Source of the DNA: Phytophthora colocasiae
Taxonomy: Eukaryota > Oomycota > Peronosporomycetes > Peronosporales > Peronosporaceae
Length of the DNA: 64,000 nt
Direction: 5' to 3'
Assembly (NCBI GenBank): GCA_018806915.1
Contig: JAGKQI010000105.1
Coordinates: forward strand, 3,844,001-3,908,000
Part shown: in pieces, positions 30,200 to 41,201 of the stretch
How the letters are laid out: every line of letters begins with the position of its first letter
Numbering within the stretch: the first letter of the stretch is position 1
Notes under the pieces: generated by a model
Seen by the model: the letters and a program-made list of their open reading frames with translations, nothing else
Databases searched by the model: none
What the model was told of the DNA's origin: nothing
Translations under genes and position numbers: made by a program

Positions 30200-31155
30200 A
30201 TGGACTCGCCAACGCCCACGTCTCCGTCCGCTTCTGCGGACGCGCAAGCCTTTCCTGCTGCTTCTGCAGCAGGAACAACAACCTCAGCAGTGCCTACTAG
30301 CACTGCTGCTTCCAGCGGTTCGACAGAGAAGTTCTCTGTCACCGTCTACCATGCTCTCAACAAGGAGAAGCAAGCGAAGAAGACTTCTTCTTCGCTAGCA
30401 GGGGTCAAACACCCTGCTACACCACTCGTGGTAAGTGTGAACGCCTCCATGATCAGTCTATGGAAGCGGGGATCCCATGTGCCGTTCCCTTTGACACACC
30501 CTGTCCGTGTTGCCAACCTTTGGCAACACGTCTCACCGAAAGTGATCTCCTGGGGTACACGATTGTCCGTGTACCCGATCACATCAAGGAACTCCGTGGT
30601 CGTATTGTGCCACGCGAAGCTCCGAGTGCTGTGGCTGACCGCAGCACTCCTCGTGCAGGGCTTACCCCTGCAAGTTATGGTGGGCTTCGTACGCCCTCAC
30701 CATTTCCGGAACGTCCTCCATCAGGACGTTCCGCGGCTCCCATGTATCTCGATGGGGAGGAAATCCTCTCCAACGAATACGAAAACGAACCCCTTGAGAG
30801 TTCGTTCTCTTATGAGCCACGATCCGCTCAACAATCCAGCGGATCGCTCCACGCGCGTCGCGCAACGGCGGCGGAGGGGGTGGGAACACTCCCTCCGCAT
30901 GGTCAGCGCTATGACCATGACGATCGTGCCCTGCACGATCGAGTTGCTGCGCTGGAGCAGACACAGAGCGCTGAGATAGCTGCTCTGAAGCAGGAGGTTC
31001 GTGTCCTCCGTGCTGAGGTCTGCGAGGCAGCTCAGACTGCCTCGAACCTCTCGTCCGGTCTTGGGACGAGAGTGAGCCGGTTGATCGACCGTGTCGACGG
31101 TCTCGAGAAGGCCTTCCAGGCCTCTCGCACTGCTCAGTCGGACTACCAACCCTAG
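30200..31155 (+). CDS. G1 opposite-strand reading frame with coiled coil
   Basis: ATG 30200 lies 100 bp inside the 3' LTR and reads away from it, opposite to gag-pol. The first part is Ser/Thr/Ala/Pro-rich (MDSPTPTSPSASADAQAF). A one-base change near 30470 links it to the frame running to the stop at 31155. That part contains VRVPDHIKELRGRIVP, a Pro/Ser-rich linker, and a heptad-patterned coiled coil (VAALEQTQSAEIAALKQEV and onward to about 31125). It overlaps the chromodomain end of pol antisense from 30662; the coiled coil lies opposite the low-complexity linker of pol. No family is recognised. The chance of a fortuitous frame is real because only part of it is free of overlap. Confidence 0.45.
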
Positions 31156-32199
31156 GTAGTCCGTGCTGCACGTACGGCTTCAACCGCCCGACGTAGAAGG
31201 TCGGGTGGAGCCTCAAGCTGGACGGTATGTCCAGCCGGTACGCGTTGCCGTGCCGTTCAAGTACTTTGAACGGCCCAATGAATCTTGGAGCAAGCTTGCT
31301 TGCTCCAAAGTCAGACACTGCATGTCTAGGTAGGTTTTGTGTAGCTAACAAAACTAATGAACCCTTTTCGAATTCATTTGTGTTGCCTCTACCAACAGTA
31401 TCAGCGTTCAGCTTCTGTCGATTGACAGAAGCTGCGATAGCATCCTGGACAAACCGTATGACGGCTTGTCTTCGCTGGACAAAGTCTAGCGCACCCGAGC
31501 TGAATCCATTCAGCTTGTCGCCCTTGTCAGCAGCAGGCCCTGCCTGCTCGCTATCATCTCTCATGTCTGTGCCCGGCACAGACATCGCGCGCTCGTTCCT
31601 GCTAGAACGAGACATCGCACGCGTCACCGCAGCTGATAGTGTGCTGCTATCAGTTGCATTCTGCGGTTGTTCGGACGCAACCGTAGATCCTCCCCCTCTT
31701 AAGGAGGAAGCTACCCCGCCGAGCATGCTCGGCAATCGTGGATGCCTCATGGCATTCACGTAGAACGGTGTATGCCCTGTCGAGGCATGCACCGAGTTGT
31801 TGATGGCAAACTCTGCCATCGGCAAGCACTCGCTCCAATGCGGGAACGAGTGAGCGTAGCTCTTCAGCGTGTCACCCAGTACGCGGTTGACACGTTCGGT
31901 CTGTCCGTCCGTCTGCGGATGATTCGCAGTCGACATTGACAATTGTGAACCAAGAAGTGTAAACACTTCTTGCCAGAACCGCGCTGTGAAGCGTGGATCA
32001 CGGTCCGACACAATGTCGAGCGGCATGCCATGGTGTTTGAACACCATGTCAACAAACAGTCGCGCAGTCTGCGCGGATGTAACAGTAGCCGGGACGGCAG
32101 CAAGATGAACGATCTTGCTGAATCTGTCCACAAAGACAACGATGCCCGTCATCCGCTTGCTGTCAGGCGGAAGACCGAAGACAAAGTCCATGGACATGG
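30662..32199 (-). CDS. G1 integrase core, GPF/Y module and chromodomain
   Basis: This is the C-terminal part of G1 pol; its first bases continue directly from 48694 once G2 and one copy of its duplication are removed (the frame reads through WQSMSMDFVFGLP). The integrase core shows the first Asp in MSMDFVFG, the second in IVSDRDPRF, and Glu in HPQTDGQTERVNR. GPFKVLERHGNAYRL and LHPTFYVGRLKPY form the GPF/Y module. After a low-complexity linker comes a chromodomain: RWIVERIVAHKR, FRIRWRGFPPHRDTWEP. Chromodomains target integration towards modified histones. No stop is present in this part. Confidence 0.9.
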
Positions 32200-33733
32200 T
32201 GTGGCGAAGTGGGTGAACACTTTTGACCGCCCAGGGGGTTGCGTATAGTGTGCCGTCCAAAAGGAACAACCCAGACACTAAAAACTCCAAAAGAGAGTTA
32301 GCAGTAAGGTGTCCAGTTGGAGTGAGTCAGCACCACCTTCCGGTGTCCAAATGGGTATCCGGAAAGTGGCTTGGCGTGTGACCTTGTGACTACCCTCGTA
32401 GGTGTCGTTTGTCTTCGAACGCGAGGAGTCTGCACCGAAAGTGTTATCTCCAAAAGATTGTAGAACTAGATCCGGAAGGAGAGTGCTAACCAAATAAACA
32501 CTTCCCAAACGGTGGTTAATTAGTCCGAAAGTGGGTAAGCACTTATGAGCAAAGTACTTTCCCTCCAACAGTTAACCAAATATACAAGAGAGTTAAACCA
32601 AAATATACAACCGCTTCTTATTCTTTTCGGCCCTCGAGCGGTGGGCACTCCAAATGCCAGTACGACTAGAGCAAAGTCCGGAACACTGGCACAGTTCCGG
32701 GGCTCTTTAACAGCGCACCACTTCCGATAGATTCACTAGGAATCTCCGGAAGAATAGAATCCAATATATATGTCCCAAATACTATGTAGTATTTAAGAAC
32801 ACACACAACCAATACAGTCCAAACACACAAGCAGTCAAATCAATCAATTTTAGGGGTGACTACCACTAACCTCCCAAAACGCAGTTATAATATGAAATAA
32901 TACCCGAAAGTATCAACTGGAATATGAAATGGAAGGGTTCACGCCCGGGATACGCCGCCCGGATCACCTTTCCAACTTGGTCTTACCCTGGCGGAGATTC
33001 ACGCGGCGGTGACGCTTGTCGACGCGGCCTGACGCTTGTTCGGCTACACGTGAAGCCCTCTTCTCGAGGCTGGTCCACGGCTCCTCACAGTGTGTCTTGG
33101 GAACACCTTCCAAGACTTGGCACTTGCGCCCTTGGTGGCAAATTGAACTCTCTTTAATGTATAATAGCTAGCGCTAGCTAAACATGCAAAAATATACTTG
33201 GTTTCACTACCTAGTAGGGGCGTCTCATCAGGAAGAGGCTTGCGTTTCAGTAGAATACCATAGAGTCAAAGAACACGGAAGAATTCCAGCTGGCTCCGGA
33301 CACATCATCGTCGGTCGTCTTGGTCGGTCGGAAATATATGACCTTGAGTATACCCGAGACTCAACCAGGATACTGGGTACAAACCAGACACTCTCCGATA
33401 GTCAAACGTTAACCTCCACTTCGAACCTTCGACTTGATAATTTGGGTCTCGCATATACTCCAAAAATAGAACCCCTTGGTCATGGCGTTACCGAACAGTC
33501 ACTTGGTTTCGGTGTTCGAATCATCTGGAGTGCATCTTCCGGAGTATGTCAGGATCTTTTCAAGTCGTTTCCATCTTTTGGAGTCGGCAACCCCTTCCCA
33601 GGCTTGCCCTTGTCCCTTGGCACCCACAATTGTGCCTTAACCCTGAAATCATTTGGACCAGTAATATCCTCAATGCCGCTCTGGCTCTGGGAACCGGCAG
33701 CCCATAGAAAATTTGCAGAGTCACAGCTTCACA
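32200..33733 (-). repeat. G2 3' LTR
   Basis: 1534 bp; its partner is 47157-48690. It contains a 16-bp perfect palindrome TAGCTAGCGCTAGCTA at 33165-33180 next to TATAAT. The minus-strand tract GATGAGAGGGACGG (about 33736-33749) beside it is a likely polypurine tract. Open frames within it occur twice only because the LTR is duplicated. Confidence 0.95.
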
Positions 33734-33791
33734 ACCGTCCCTCTCATCATGAGCTCTCATTGAGCAATTGCTTCCGAGGTGATAGGTCGCG

Positions 33792-36700
33792 ATGAGACGA
33801 AGCAAGACGAAGGCACCACGATCAAAGTCCAGTCGGTTATCCAGGAGAAGTCGTCCGCCAGTAAATCGGTCAAATTTCCACGCAAACTCCAATTCGGTTC
33901 TCCAACTAGCGGAGGTGGCGTCTTTTCTTCGCCCGGTCCCAACTCAGCCAATCACTTCACGCCAAAAGATCCCAACAGGTTCACACGCCCACTTTGCGAT
34001 ATCGCGGCTGCTGAGCGCTCCAATGGAAGCTACCACGCCGTCACACATATCTCCTACGGCCGTACCTGCTGCTCAAGCCGCCCCAGGGTCAAGTATCGCC
34101 TCCACACATGGTTCAAGCGTCGCTGGCAGTCAATCTGACGTCCCTAAGCAGTCTTCGGGAGGGGATAATGTACAACCAGGAAGTGGAAAAGCGCAGGAAG
34201 GCGGGAGTAATGATGAACATCGCGATGAAAGCGTAGCAAGCGACATCTTGGGTCTCGGCAAAGTGCGCACAGCTCCCATAACATCGGTTGAAGCTTCCCG
34301 ATTGAACGTATCGAGCCAACTCGGCCCGGGTGGTCCCAAGCAAACGCCTATCAGTCTCACCGTAGCGGACTTCTGCTCTGCGGAGAACACTCGTCTGGTC
34401 GGGATTCCTGCAGTTGCGAATCATTTGGGGCGAAGTCGTTTCTTCCAAGATGGCTATGGTGGACTGGAAATGCTGGCACAAGAGGAGCGCCTCTCGACTT
34501 CGGAAAAGGTGATGTTATTCCAGTTCTTTGACGAGAGCGATGATTTGAACGAACACATCCTGACTCCAAGATCCGATTCACTTCAAGGTCCTGAGCTGGA
34601 AACTTTGTTGGCCGATCTCTCTTTTCTTCGTCAGATGGCAAGCGTCCTGACCGAATTTGATCCTGAAAACTTCGCCCAACGTGTCTTCGGCACTGTAACC
34701 GCTCTACGTCGAGTCACTGAGAAGTTGAGCCGAGTCCAAGCAGAACTCGAGAGCTACGAAGAATCCGTTCGAGATGCTAGTGGTCATCAGGATGTCTTAG
34801 ACTCACTCAGGCGTGAATTCCAGTTGGATCTCGCTTCTCGCGATCAACGTATCGCGAATCTGGAAGTTGAGAAGACAGAGATCATTCGAAACTTTCGTGA
34901 AGACACTTTGAAGTTGTTGCAGGAACACGATCGTGCCAAGCGCGGGCATCGCACCCAGATTGAAGACTTACGTCGTTAAGTGGAAATGGAAAAATCTCGT
35001 CGCCGGAGTTTAGAATCTCAGCTAGCTCGGTCTGCCTTCAATCCGGTCGATTTGATGAACTTTCTTGGGGCAGAGAACCACACTTAAGTCCAGATGAATT
35101 GGGAACGTCTGTTAGGCCTTTTGAATCACTTCCGAGATGGAGATCCTGTGGATCCAACATGGCGCACAGTGATCACAGTGATGACCCCTGATGTTTTTCG
35201 CCCTTCATTTCCGGCATACGTTCGAATGATTCGCCCGGACGACGATGGAGACTCTAAAGAATCCGATCCATCGCCACCGCCTCTCGTCGACCTTACTGGA
35301 AATGTTTCGTCTGAAAGTTCGGGCAAGTCATCATCCAAGAAACGGTCACCTTCTGGAGGTTCATCATCAAAGTCAAAAGAGTCCACGAAATCTCGGAAAG
35401 CTCCACTCCACATGCAAAGTCGACCATCAGGCTGGGATAGTGATTCTCAATTGGATTGTCGTCCTGATGATGCTCAAGTTCTCTGGACGCAAGCTGAGGC
35501 ACGTCAGTCTCTTTCTGACCATCCAGTCGCCTGGGAGGATCTTCGAATGGATCTTCAAATGATGATGATCTCTGGTGTGAAGTATCCTGGTGCTCGTGAA
35601 TGGTTGGAAGAAGATCGTAGTGCACACACGCGTTTCGAACTGGAGCCTCTCGTAGCCATGTTGGTCCGGATGATGTTCTGGAACAAGCTGGATGAAGTCT
35701 TCTGGACTAAGTACGTCCCGAGACGCTACTACAACTTGGCAGAATCGGTATTGGAGCAACTTTTCATGGATGAACGAGAGCCGGAATACTGGGGCCCCAT
35801 GGTTGAACAAGAATGTGTTCTCGAGGAGATCCTCGGTCCAGACGACTCCAATGAACAGCCGGATGACAAGTCTAAAGATGGTGATTTCAATCCGGATGAA
35901 AACGAGGAGCCAGATGATGATGATGAACCGTTTCCACCTCCATCACCTCCAACACGACACTCCGGTTACCGTCGACTCCGTCCGAGTGACTCATCTAGTT
36001 CGACTTCGACTGCAGGGAAGAAGCGACGGTCATCGGACTCCAAGAGTACAGTTCTCGCTCGTCGAGACTTTGAAAGTCTTACACCACTGGAGAAGGAGAT
36101 CATTGAAGTGCCGAGTTCAGGGAAAACCTCTTGGAGACACTACGGAATCCGGATGAAGTGGAGTGATCCGCTTGGAGGTCACGCCCGGCAGACTCCGGGT
36201 CTTCCTGACTATTCTCCGAATCGTTATGATGTGAAGATCCTGAAATCACGTTCGTGGAGTATGGATCGACAATTTCAACGGCTTCTCTTGGGTGCCCCTT
36301 GGAATGACATGTACTCACGACGCCCCCAGGAGTTATATTTTCACACTCGGGACGATTTGGACGAAGCAGCTCGGGACGCGTTATATGACTGGACCAATTT
36401 CGTCGCCGGTAATTCGAGGGCCTTCTGGCACACTTACCACTGGTTAACGCTTGACGGATCGCCATCTGCTCCATTGTCTATCCGGAAAGCTCAAGACAAA
36501 CGGACCAATGTCCATTCGGTCTTCCGAAAAAGAGCTTTGGCACTACTCACTCGAGTGAAGTCTCGTCTTCCGGACTCTATTTGGTTCGAGCCCGGTGTGT
36601 GGAACTTCCCAAACAAGTTATGCCACTGGATCTTGATGGACCCCGGTCGTCTACCGGTCATCCATACACACTCGAAGAGCAGCTGAATCTGTTGGACAGG

Positions 36701-36838
36701 CAAGAACCTGGACGTGCGCAGTGGGTTTACTGCAGCACCGAAGAAGAACGAATTGCTCATGTTCCGGATGAACTTCGGGCCAAGCTGATCCCAGTCGAGC
36801 AGCGCATCCAGTTTTCCGATCTCTGGAGTGAAGACTAA
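33792..36838 (+). pseudogene. G2 opposite-strand long reading frame, about 1,000 codons
   Basis: Reading from just inside the 3' LTR towards pol, one frame runs 33792-36686, interrupted only by two TAA codons at 34977 and 35085, then shifts near 36640 to end at 36838. A second possible start is ATG 34023 (MEATTPSHISPTAVP). Order: Ser/Ala/Pro-rich N-terminus; a globular stretch (ISLTVADFCSAENTRLVGIP); a coiled coil (about 34720-34975); an acidic and Ser-rich linker; and a Trp-rich region with LDEVFWTKYVPRRYYNLAE, SWRHYGIRMKWSD and FHTRDDLDEAARDALYDW. I recognise no family. It is convergent with the chromodomain frame, 268 bp away. Its base composition, rich in TCCGGA words, matches the rest of G2. 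Confidence 0.7.
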
Positions 36839-37106
36839 GATTGCGCCCAACTCCGGATGAAGGTCATCTCAATTCTGCATGTTTCCACGTAGCAATCACT
36901 TTTAACCATCCAAAATGCACTCATTTCATCTCGTAACATCTCCAGTAGTCATCTCGTTAATTTCCTTTGAAGTCCCATGTAATCTCTCGAAACTCACCTC
37001 ACGACAACTTCCATGATCATCATAATCCAATCGTAATCAAAACAAAATTCAATCGAAAACACACTTCCAATCGATCCACCCGGACATTCACATGACATGT
37101 GAACGT

Positions 37107-37655
37107 CTACGCCCGGGGATGATCATCCCCAGCCTGCATCGCCTGGAACCTCGCCCGCGCCCGCGCTCCTTGGTTAAATTCGTAGAGTAGGGCACCGCAG
37201 CTAAGTTGCGATACAGGTAGCCATTTAGGTTCGTTATATCCTTTCCACTTCACCAGATATTCTCGGGTCCTCTTGGAGGTACGAGTCCGCTTCGACCATC
37301 TCAGGTCCAAAATCTTTTCAACTTCGTACTCGTCGTTTCCAACGTCAGGCTCCCAGCTATCTTCTGGAAGAAGAGCAGCATCGAAGCCATCGTCGTATTC
37401 CACTTGGACCTCACCGGTTGGGCGTCTGGGGAATACGGCTCGTGGCTTTAGACGACTTATGTGTACCCATAGGTTGACACGGTACCCCGTGTCCTCGACC
37501 TTGAGTTTCACTAGATAGTCGTCATGAACTTCTTCAATTCGAAAAGGTCCATGCCACATGTGAGCTAATTTCCGACTCAAACCAGTCTGAACCTTCGGAA
37601 TATATAACCAGACGGAGTCTCCCTTCTCGAATCCAGACTTCAGTCTCTCAGACAA
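37107..37655 (-). CDS. G2 pol C-terminus: GPF/Y-like module and chromodomain
   Basis: Follows the integrase in the same frame after one in-frame TAA (about 37708). HMWHGPFRIEEVHDDYLVKL is the GPF-type module and VHISRLKPRAVF its end. The chromodomain is YEVEKILDLRWSKRTRT then REYLVKWKGYNEPKWLP. It probably steers integration through histone binding. Confidence 0.85.
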   Translation of the reverse strand: MSERLKSGFEKGDSVWLYIPKVQTGLSRKLAHMWHGPFRIEEVHDDYLVKLKVEDTGYRVNLWVHISRLKPRAVFPRRPTGEVQVEYDDGFDAALLPEDSWEPDVGNDEYEVEKILDLRWSKRTRTSKRTREYLVKWKGYNEPKWLPVSQLSCGALLYEFNQGARARARFQAMQAGDDHPRA

Positions 37656-37706
37656 ATCTTTCCATCTCTGAGTTTGAACTTCCGAACGATGACGTTTGGC
37701 CTTCTT

Positions 37707-39218
37707 TTAGAGATCTTCAGCAAACGCAATCGCATAACTGTAGTCGCGTTGCATTTTTCGTCTCCACTTGTAGGCCGTCCTCTCCGGAAGATTGTGGGGC
37801 TTTGGACCCAACATTGCCGAGATGGTATTCTGAGCGTCCCAGCCGTGGACCAGGTAGAATGGGGTCTCCAACCGGGTAGCATCGAAGGATGTGTTCAAAG
37901 CAAACATGAGCCTCTCCACGTGGTCGTCCCAGTCGCTCTGGTCTGCTTCCATGATATAAGCTCGGATACTCCGGACGACCGTCTGGACTGACCGTTCTTG
38001 CTGACCGTTAGCTTGCGGGCGATATCCCAGGGTGGCTCTTTGAAGACTTCCGAGTAGATTCCGGAAACATTCGAAGACAGTACTCATGAACCGCGGGTCT
38101 TGGTCATGTCGAATCATCGAACTCGCTCCAAACCGTTGGAACACCACCTGCTCATAAACTTCGGCGACATCCTGGGCAGTTGTTGAATTCATCGGTTTGC
38201 ACATGACATATCCGGAGAACATATCTTGGAACAGAAGCAGAAAAGTATTTCCGCGGGCCGACTTCGGAAGATGCGTGACGAAATCCATCGAAACGACTTC
38301 AAATGGGTAAGCCGGCTCAATATTTCCGGGTGACGGACCATCATTCGGAGGTCGTCCCTTTCCACTTGCACAATCCACACACTCCTTCACATGTTGTTCC
38401 ACATCGGCATACATTCCTGGCCAATAATATTCCGAAAGAAGTTTCTCATGAGTCCGACGGATCCCTTGATGACCTCCTTGGAAATCTTCGTGAGCATAAT
38501 GAAGCATGTCGGGGCGCAAAGATTCTGGCACGACTAGTCGGAGTTCTCCCAAGAATTCTCGAGGTCGTTTTTGACTAATCGTCGACAACCGGTAAAGAAC
38601 ATCTCGACTGTCCAATGTGAACAGGTCGGCTACCTTGGCGATCTTCCGGAGTCTTCGGCGTGAAAACCTTTCGAGATCACCTTTCAGAAAACTTTTCAGC
38701 TCGGACAAGTATTCATCCGCATCCTGATGTGCCTTGATCCTCCGCCATCGCTCGGCCTGAAATTCCAACGGACCCATGGGGACTTCATCTGGACGTCCCG
38801 GGTCGGTATCCCCAGCTTGTGCAATGACTGCCATGACTCTTGCAGCAGGAGGGAGGGGGGCGGATTCTGGTCCCGGAAGACTTTGATCATCTGAAATTTG
38901 AACTCCGGATGATACATCTTTTAAAGTCTCTTTCTCTTTCGAGCCGTCCACCTTCGTCAGTTTCTCTGCAATCTTGGACACATGCTCCAGATGATTCAGG
39001 TCACTTTCGTCCCACGACTCGTCTAGGAGGAGAGTCTTCGAAGTCAGGTAGTCGGCAGCCTGGTTATATTCTCGCTTCAGATGTACGAAACGGATCTTCC
39101 GGAACTTATCTTTCAGAGTCTCCGCCTCCGCGAGATGTTTCTGGAGATGTGGTTGGTTGCAGTTAATTAACCCCTGGACTTGTTGAATTACAATCCTGGA
39201 ATCACCAACCACCACCAA
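37707..39218 (-). CDS. G2 second RNase H (C-terminal half) and integrase
   Basis: The frame begins with VVVGDSRIVIQQVQGLIN, the third catalytic Asp of the second RNase H, and REYNQAADYLTSK, the fourth. A linker follows. The integrase zinc finger is HEDFQGGHQGIRRTHEKL with CVDCASGKG; core residues are Asp in VVSMDFVTHL, Asp in RHDQDPRF and Glu in ANGQQERSVQT. The frame runs unbroken for 503 codons and stops at a single TAA before the chromodomain. It overlaps the preceding frame by about 30 nt, a frameshift near 39200. Confidence 0.88.
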   Translation of the reverse strand: MVVVGDSRIVIQQVQGLINCNQPHLQKHLAEAETLKDKFRKIRFVHLKREYNQAADYLTSKTLLLDESWDESDLNHLEHVSKIAEKLTKVDGSKEKETLKDVSSGVQISDDQSLPGPESAPLPPAARVMAVIAQAGDTDPGRPDEVPMGPLEFQAERWRRIKAHQDADEYLSELKSFLKGDLERFSRRRLRKIAKVADLFTLDSRDVLYRLSTISQKRPREFLGELRLVVPESLRPDMLHYAHEDFQGGHQGIRRTHEKLLSEYYWPGMYADVEQHVKECVDCASGKGRPPNDGPSPGNIEPAYPFEVVSMDFVTHLPKSARGNTFLLLFQDMFSGYVMCKPMNSTTAQDVAEVYEQVVFQRFGASSMIRHDQDPRFMSTVFECFRNLLGSLQRATLGYRPQANGQQERSVQTVVRSIRAYIMEADQSDWDDHVERLMFALNTSFDATRLETPFYLVHGWDAQNTISAMLGPKPHNLPERTAYKWRRKMQRDYSYAIAFAEDL

Positions 39219-40225
39219 CTCATCGATACTCCGGTTAACGCCATCAGCATGCCCTTCAGAAGTCCATGATACTCCGCGTCATTTACTGTGACGTTATCCA
39301 AAGTAAAACCACGAGCTTCGAGGACCTTCCAACCAGGCAGTTTCCACAGGATACAACCACAACTTCCTTTCCGGGTGGATGTCTTAGCAGCTCCATCAAA
39401 ACTCAGGACGATACCTTCGTAATCCGACTCCAACATTTCGATACTCATCACTGGAGGTTTCCGGATGCGTCCCTTGAGTGGAATCAGCGATTCCGAAATT
39501 TCGTCCAAATGTTCACGCGGAGTGATGCCGGCACCCGTAATAGCCGCTAAACCATCTTCGTCCTTTTGAACTTTTCGAATGTCCAAGTCCCAATGAGATA
39601 TGGCAAGTCCCCAGGACACACAGCGCCCATCGGCAGACTTTGAATTGATCACCCATTTCAAAACAGAATAACGGGTGTAGACAATCAACTTGGACTGTTC
39701 AACCAAACTCCGGAAAACTTGAAGCACTCTCAAGATCGCAATGACCTCCTTTTCCGCAATGTGATAGCGTAACTCGGAATCATTCAGAACTCGTCCAGTA
39801 TACCTGACCGGATGAATCATCCCGTCATATTCCTGGGCGAGGACTGCGCAGGCGGCCCAAGCATTGGCGTGAGGAATAATCACAAACGGTCGGGTTCGGT
39901 CCGGATGACGCAGTAGCGGGGTCGAAATGATCTTGTGCTTCAAAAGTCCAAAAGCTTCTTTGGCTTGGTCCAAATTTCGCCCTGCCTTGATCTGTTCGTC
40001 CGAAAGTTCATACAGAACTGCTGCGACCACCGGAAAATCTTCAATGAACTTGTGATAATAATTCAAACTCCCGAGGAACGACTGGATGCCTTTCAGAGTG
40101 GTCGGAAACGGAAGGTCCAAAACACCCTTTGCGATTTTCGGAGTAGCTCGAATACCTTCAGCACTTATCTCATGAGACAAGTATGGGATCGTCAATTTTC
40201 CAAACTCACTCTTCGGAAGACTCAC
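39188..40225 (-). CDS. G2 RT thumb, degenerate RNase H and start of second RNase H
   Basis: IPYLSHEISAEGIRATPKIA and FPTTLKGIQSFLGSLNYYH are the usual Gypsy RT-to-connection motifs. The first RNase H reads RPFVIIPHANAWAACAVLAQ where active enzymes have Asp-Ala-Ser, and LIVYTRYSVLKW where they have YTDH, so two catalytic Asp are missing; only the Glu region (HIAEKEVIAIL) remains. The second domain then starts with VLSFDGAAKTSTRKGSCG (first Asp) and VNDAEYHGLLKGM (Glu). The pattern agrees with a dead tether plus an acquired active RNase H. Confidence 0.85.
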   Translation of the reverse strand: MSLPKSEFGKLTIPYLSHEISAEGIRATPKIAKGVLDLPFPTTLKGIQSFLGSLNYYHKFIEDFPVVAAVLYELSDEQIKAGRNLDQAKEAFGLLKHKIISTPLLRHPDRTRPFVIIPHANAWAACAVLAQEYDGMIHPVRYTGRVLNDSELRYHIAEKEVIAILRVLQVFRSLVEQSKLIVYTRYSVLKWVINSKSADGRCVSWGLAISHWDLDIRKVQKDEDGLAAITGAGITPREHLDEISESLIPLKGRIRKPPVMSIEMLESDYEGIVLSFDGAAKTSTRKGSCGCILWKLPGWKVLEARGFTLDNVTVNDAEYHGLLKGMLMALTGVSMSWWWLVIPGL

Positions 40226-40285
40226 CGAGCTGTTCCATTATCTGAGTCGAAATAGCAATGCATCCAGATCTTCACACAACTGGTC

Positions 40286-41201
40286 TCAAGTTGGAGCACC
40301 ATGAGCGATGTCATCGATATAGGAACTTCGTCCCAACACCGGACTCATCTGAGACGGGGCAGGTATATTCCGCTGAAACACAGTCATAGTATCCGAAAGA
40401 TTTGGGACTTGGAATCCAGCATCATGATGACCTTGGCCACTACCTTCCGGAAGATTCAGTTGTAAGAACTCCAAAACTTCAGAGTCCACTTGGGCTTCCT
40501 CTTCAGGAGGCAATCTGACGAATCCCCACAGGCAGTTGTTAATTACTGCTTGATAAACCAGTGGTGCATTTTTGAGTCCAAATGGCATACGAATCCATTG
40601 GAAATGTCCGAATGGACATACGAAAGCTGAAATCAACTTTGCACATTCGGATCGCCCAAAATCCACTTGCCATGTCGAGACTCATACACCACATTGCACT
40701 TTCGAAACCGATTAGAAGGTCTTCGATCAGCGGTAACGGATAGTTCGACAACAAGATGAACCCATTCACGACTCGATAATCAATACACATCCGGATATCG
40801 ACTCCATTCTTCTTCAAGACGATAACGATCGGTGATGCCCAAGGAGATTCCGAATGTTCGATCAGTCCGGTCTCCAAAAGTTTCTTGAGCAATTCGTACA
40901 CCTTGACGGCCAAATGAGGTGCAATCGACCGTGGTCGTTGTGCAACAGGTTTAGCATCTCCAACATCCAAGTCGCAAATCACACCTCTCGCCGGAGCCGG
41001 GGCTGCATTACCGTCCCCTAAGAAAATCTTCCGATGACGTTTCAGAATCTTGCGGAGCTTACGCTCTTCTTCTGGAGTCGTCTTTCCGGGTTCTCCAACG
41101 TCCGCCTTCTCGATGTCACAACTTGGAGCCAACTCATGTACTTCGGGAAGCATGACCAGTTGGTCCTTCAATTGGGACAACATGTCACTTCTCATGTACA
41201 T
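40286..41201 (-). pseudogene. G2 reverse transcriptase fingers and palm
   Basis: The first frame (41201-40539) has ESPWASPIVIVLKKNGVDIR and MCIDYRVVNGFILLSNYPLP, then MSLDMASGFWAIRM, the first catalytic Asp. A shift near 40650 leads to SAFVCPFGHFQWIRMPFGLK and the catalytic SSYIDDIAHG near 40315. A 60-residue insert lies between those two, rich in Glu/Leu and then Pro/Ser. Two further frame changes separate the palm from the thumb frame. The motif order and YIDD are Gypsy-like. Confidence 0.82.

Noticed and set aside
33184..33795. Open frame of about 200 codons in the G2 LTR, repeated at 48141-48722
   Set aside because: It occurs twice only because the LTR is duplicated; the translation has no domain and the frame runs out of the LTR into different sequence at each end.
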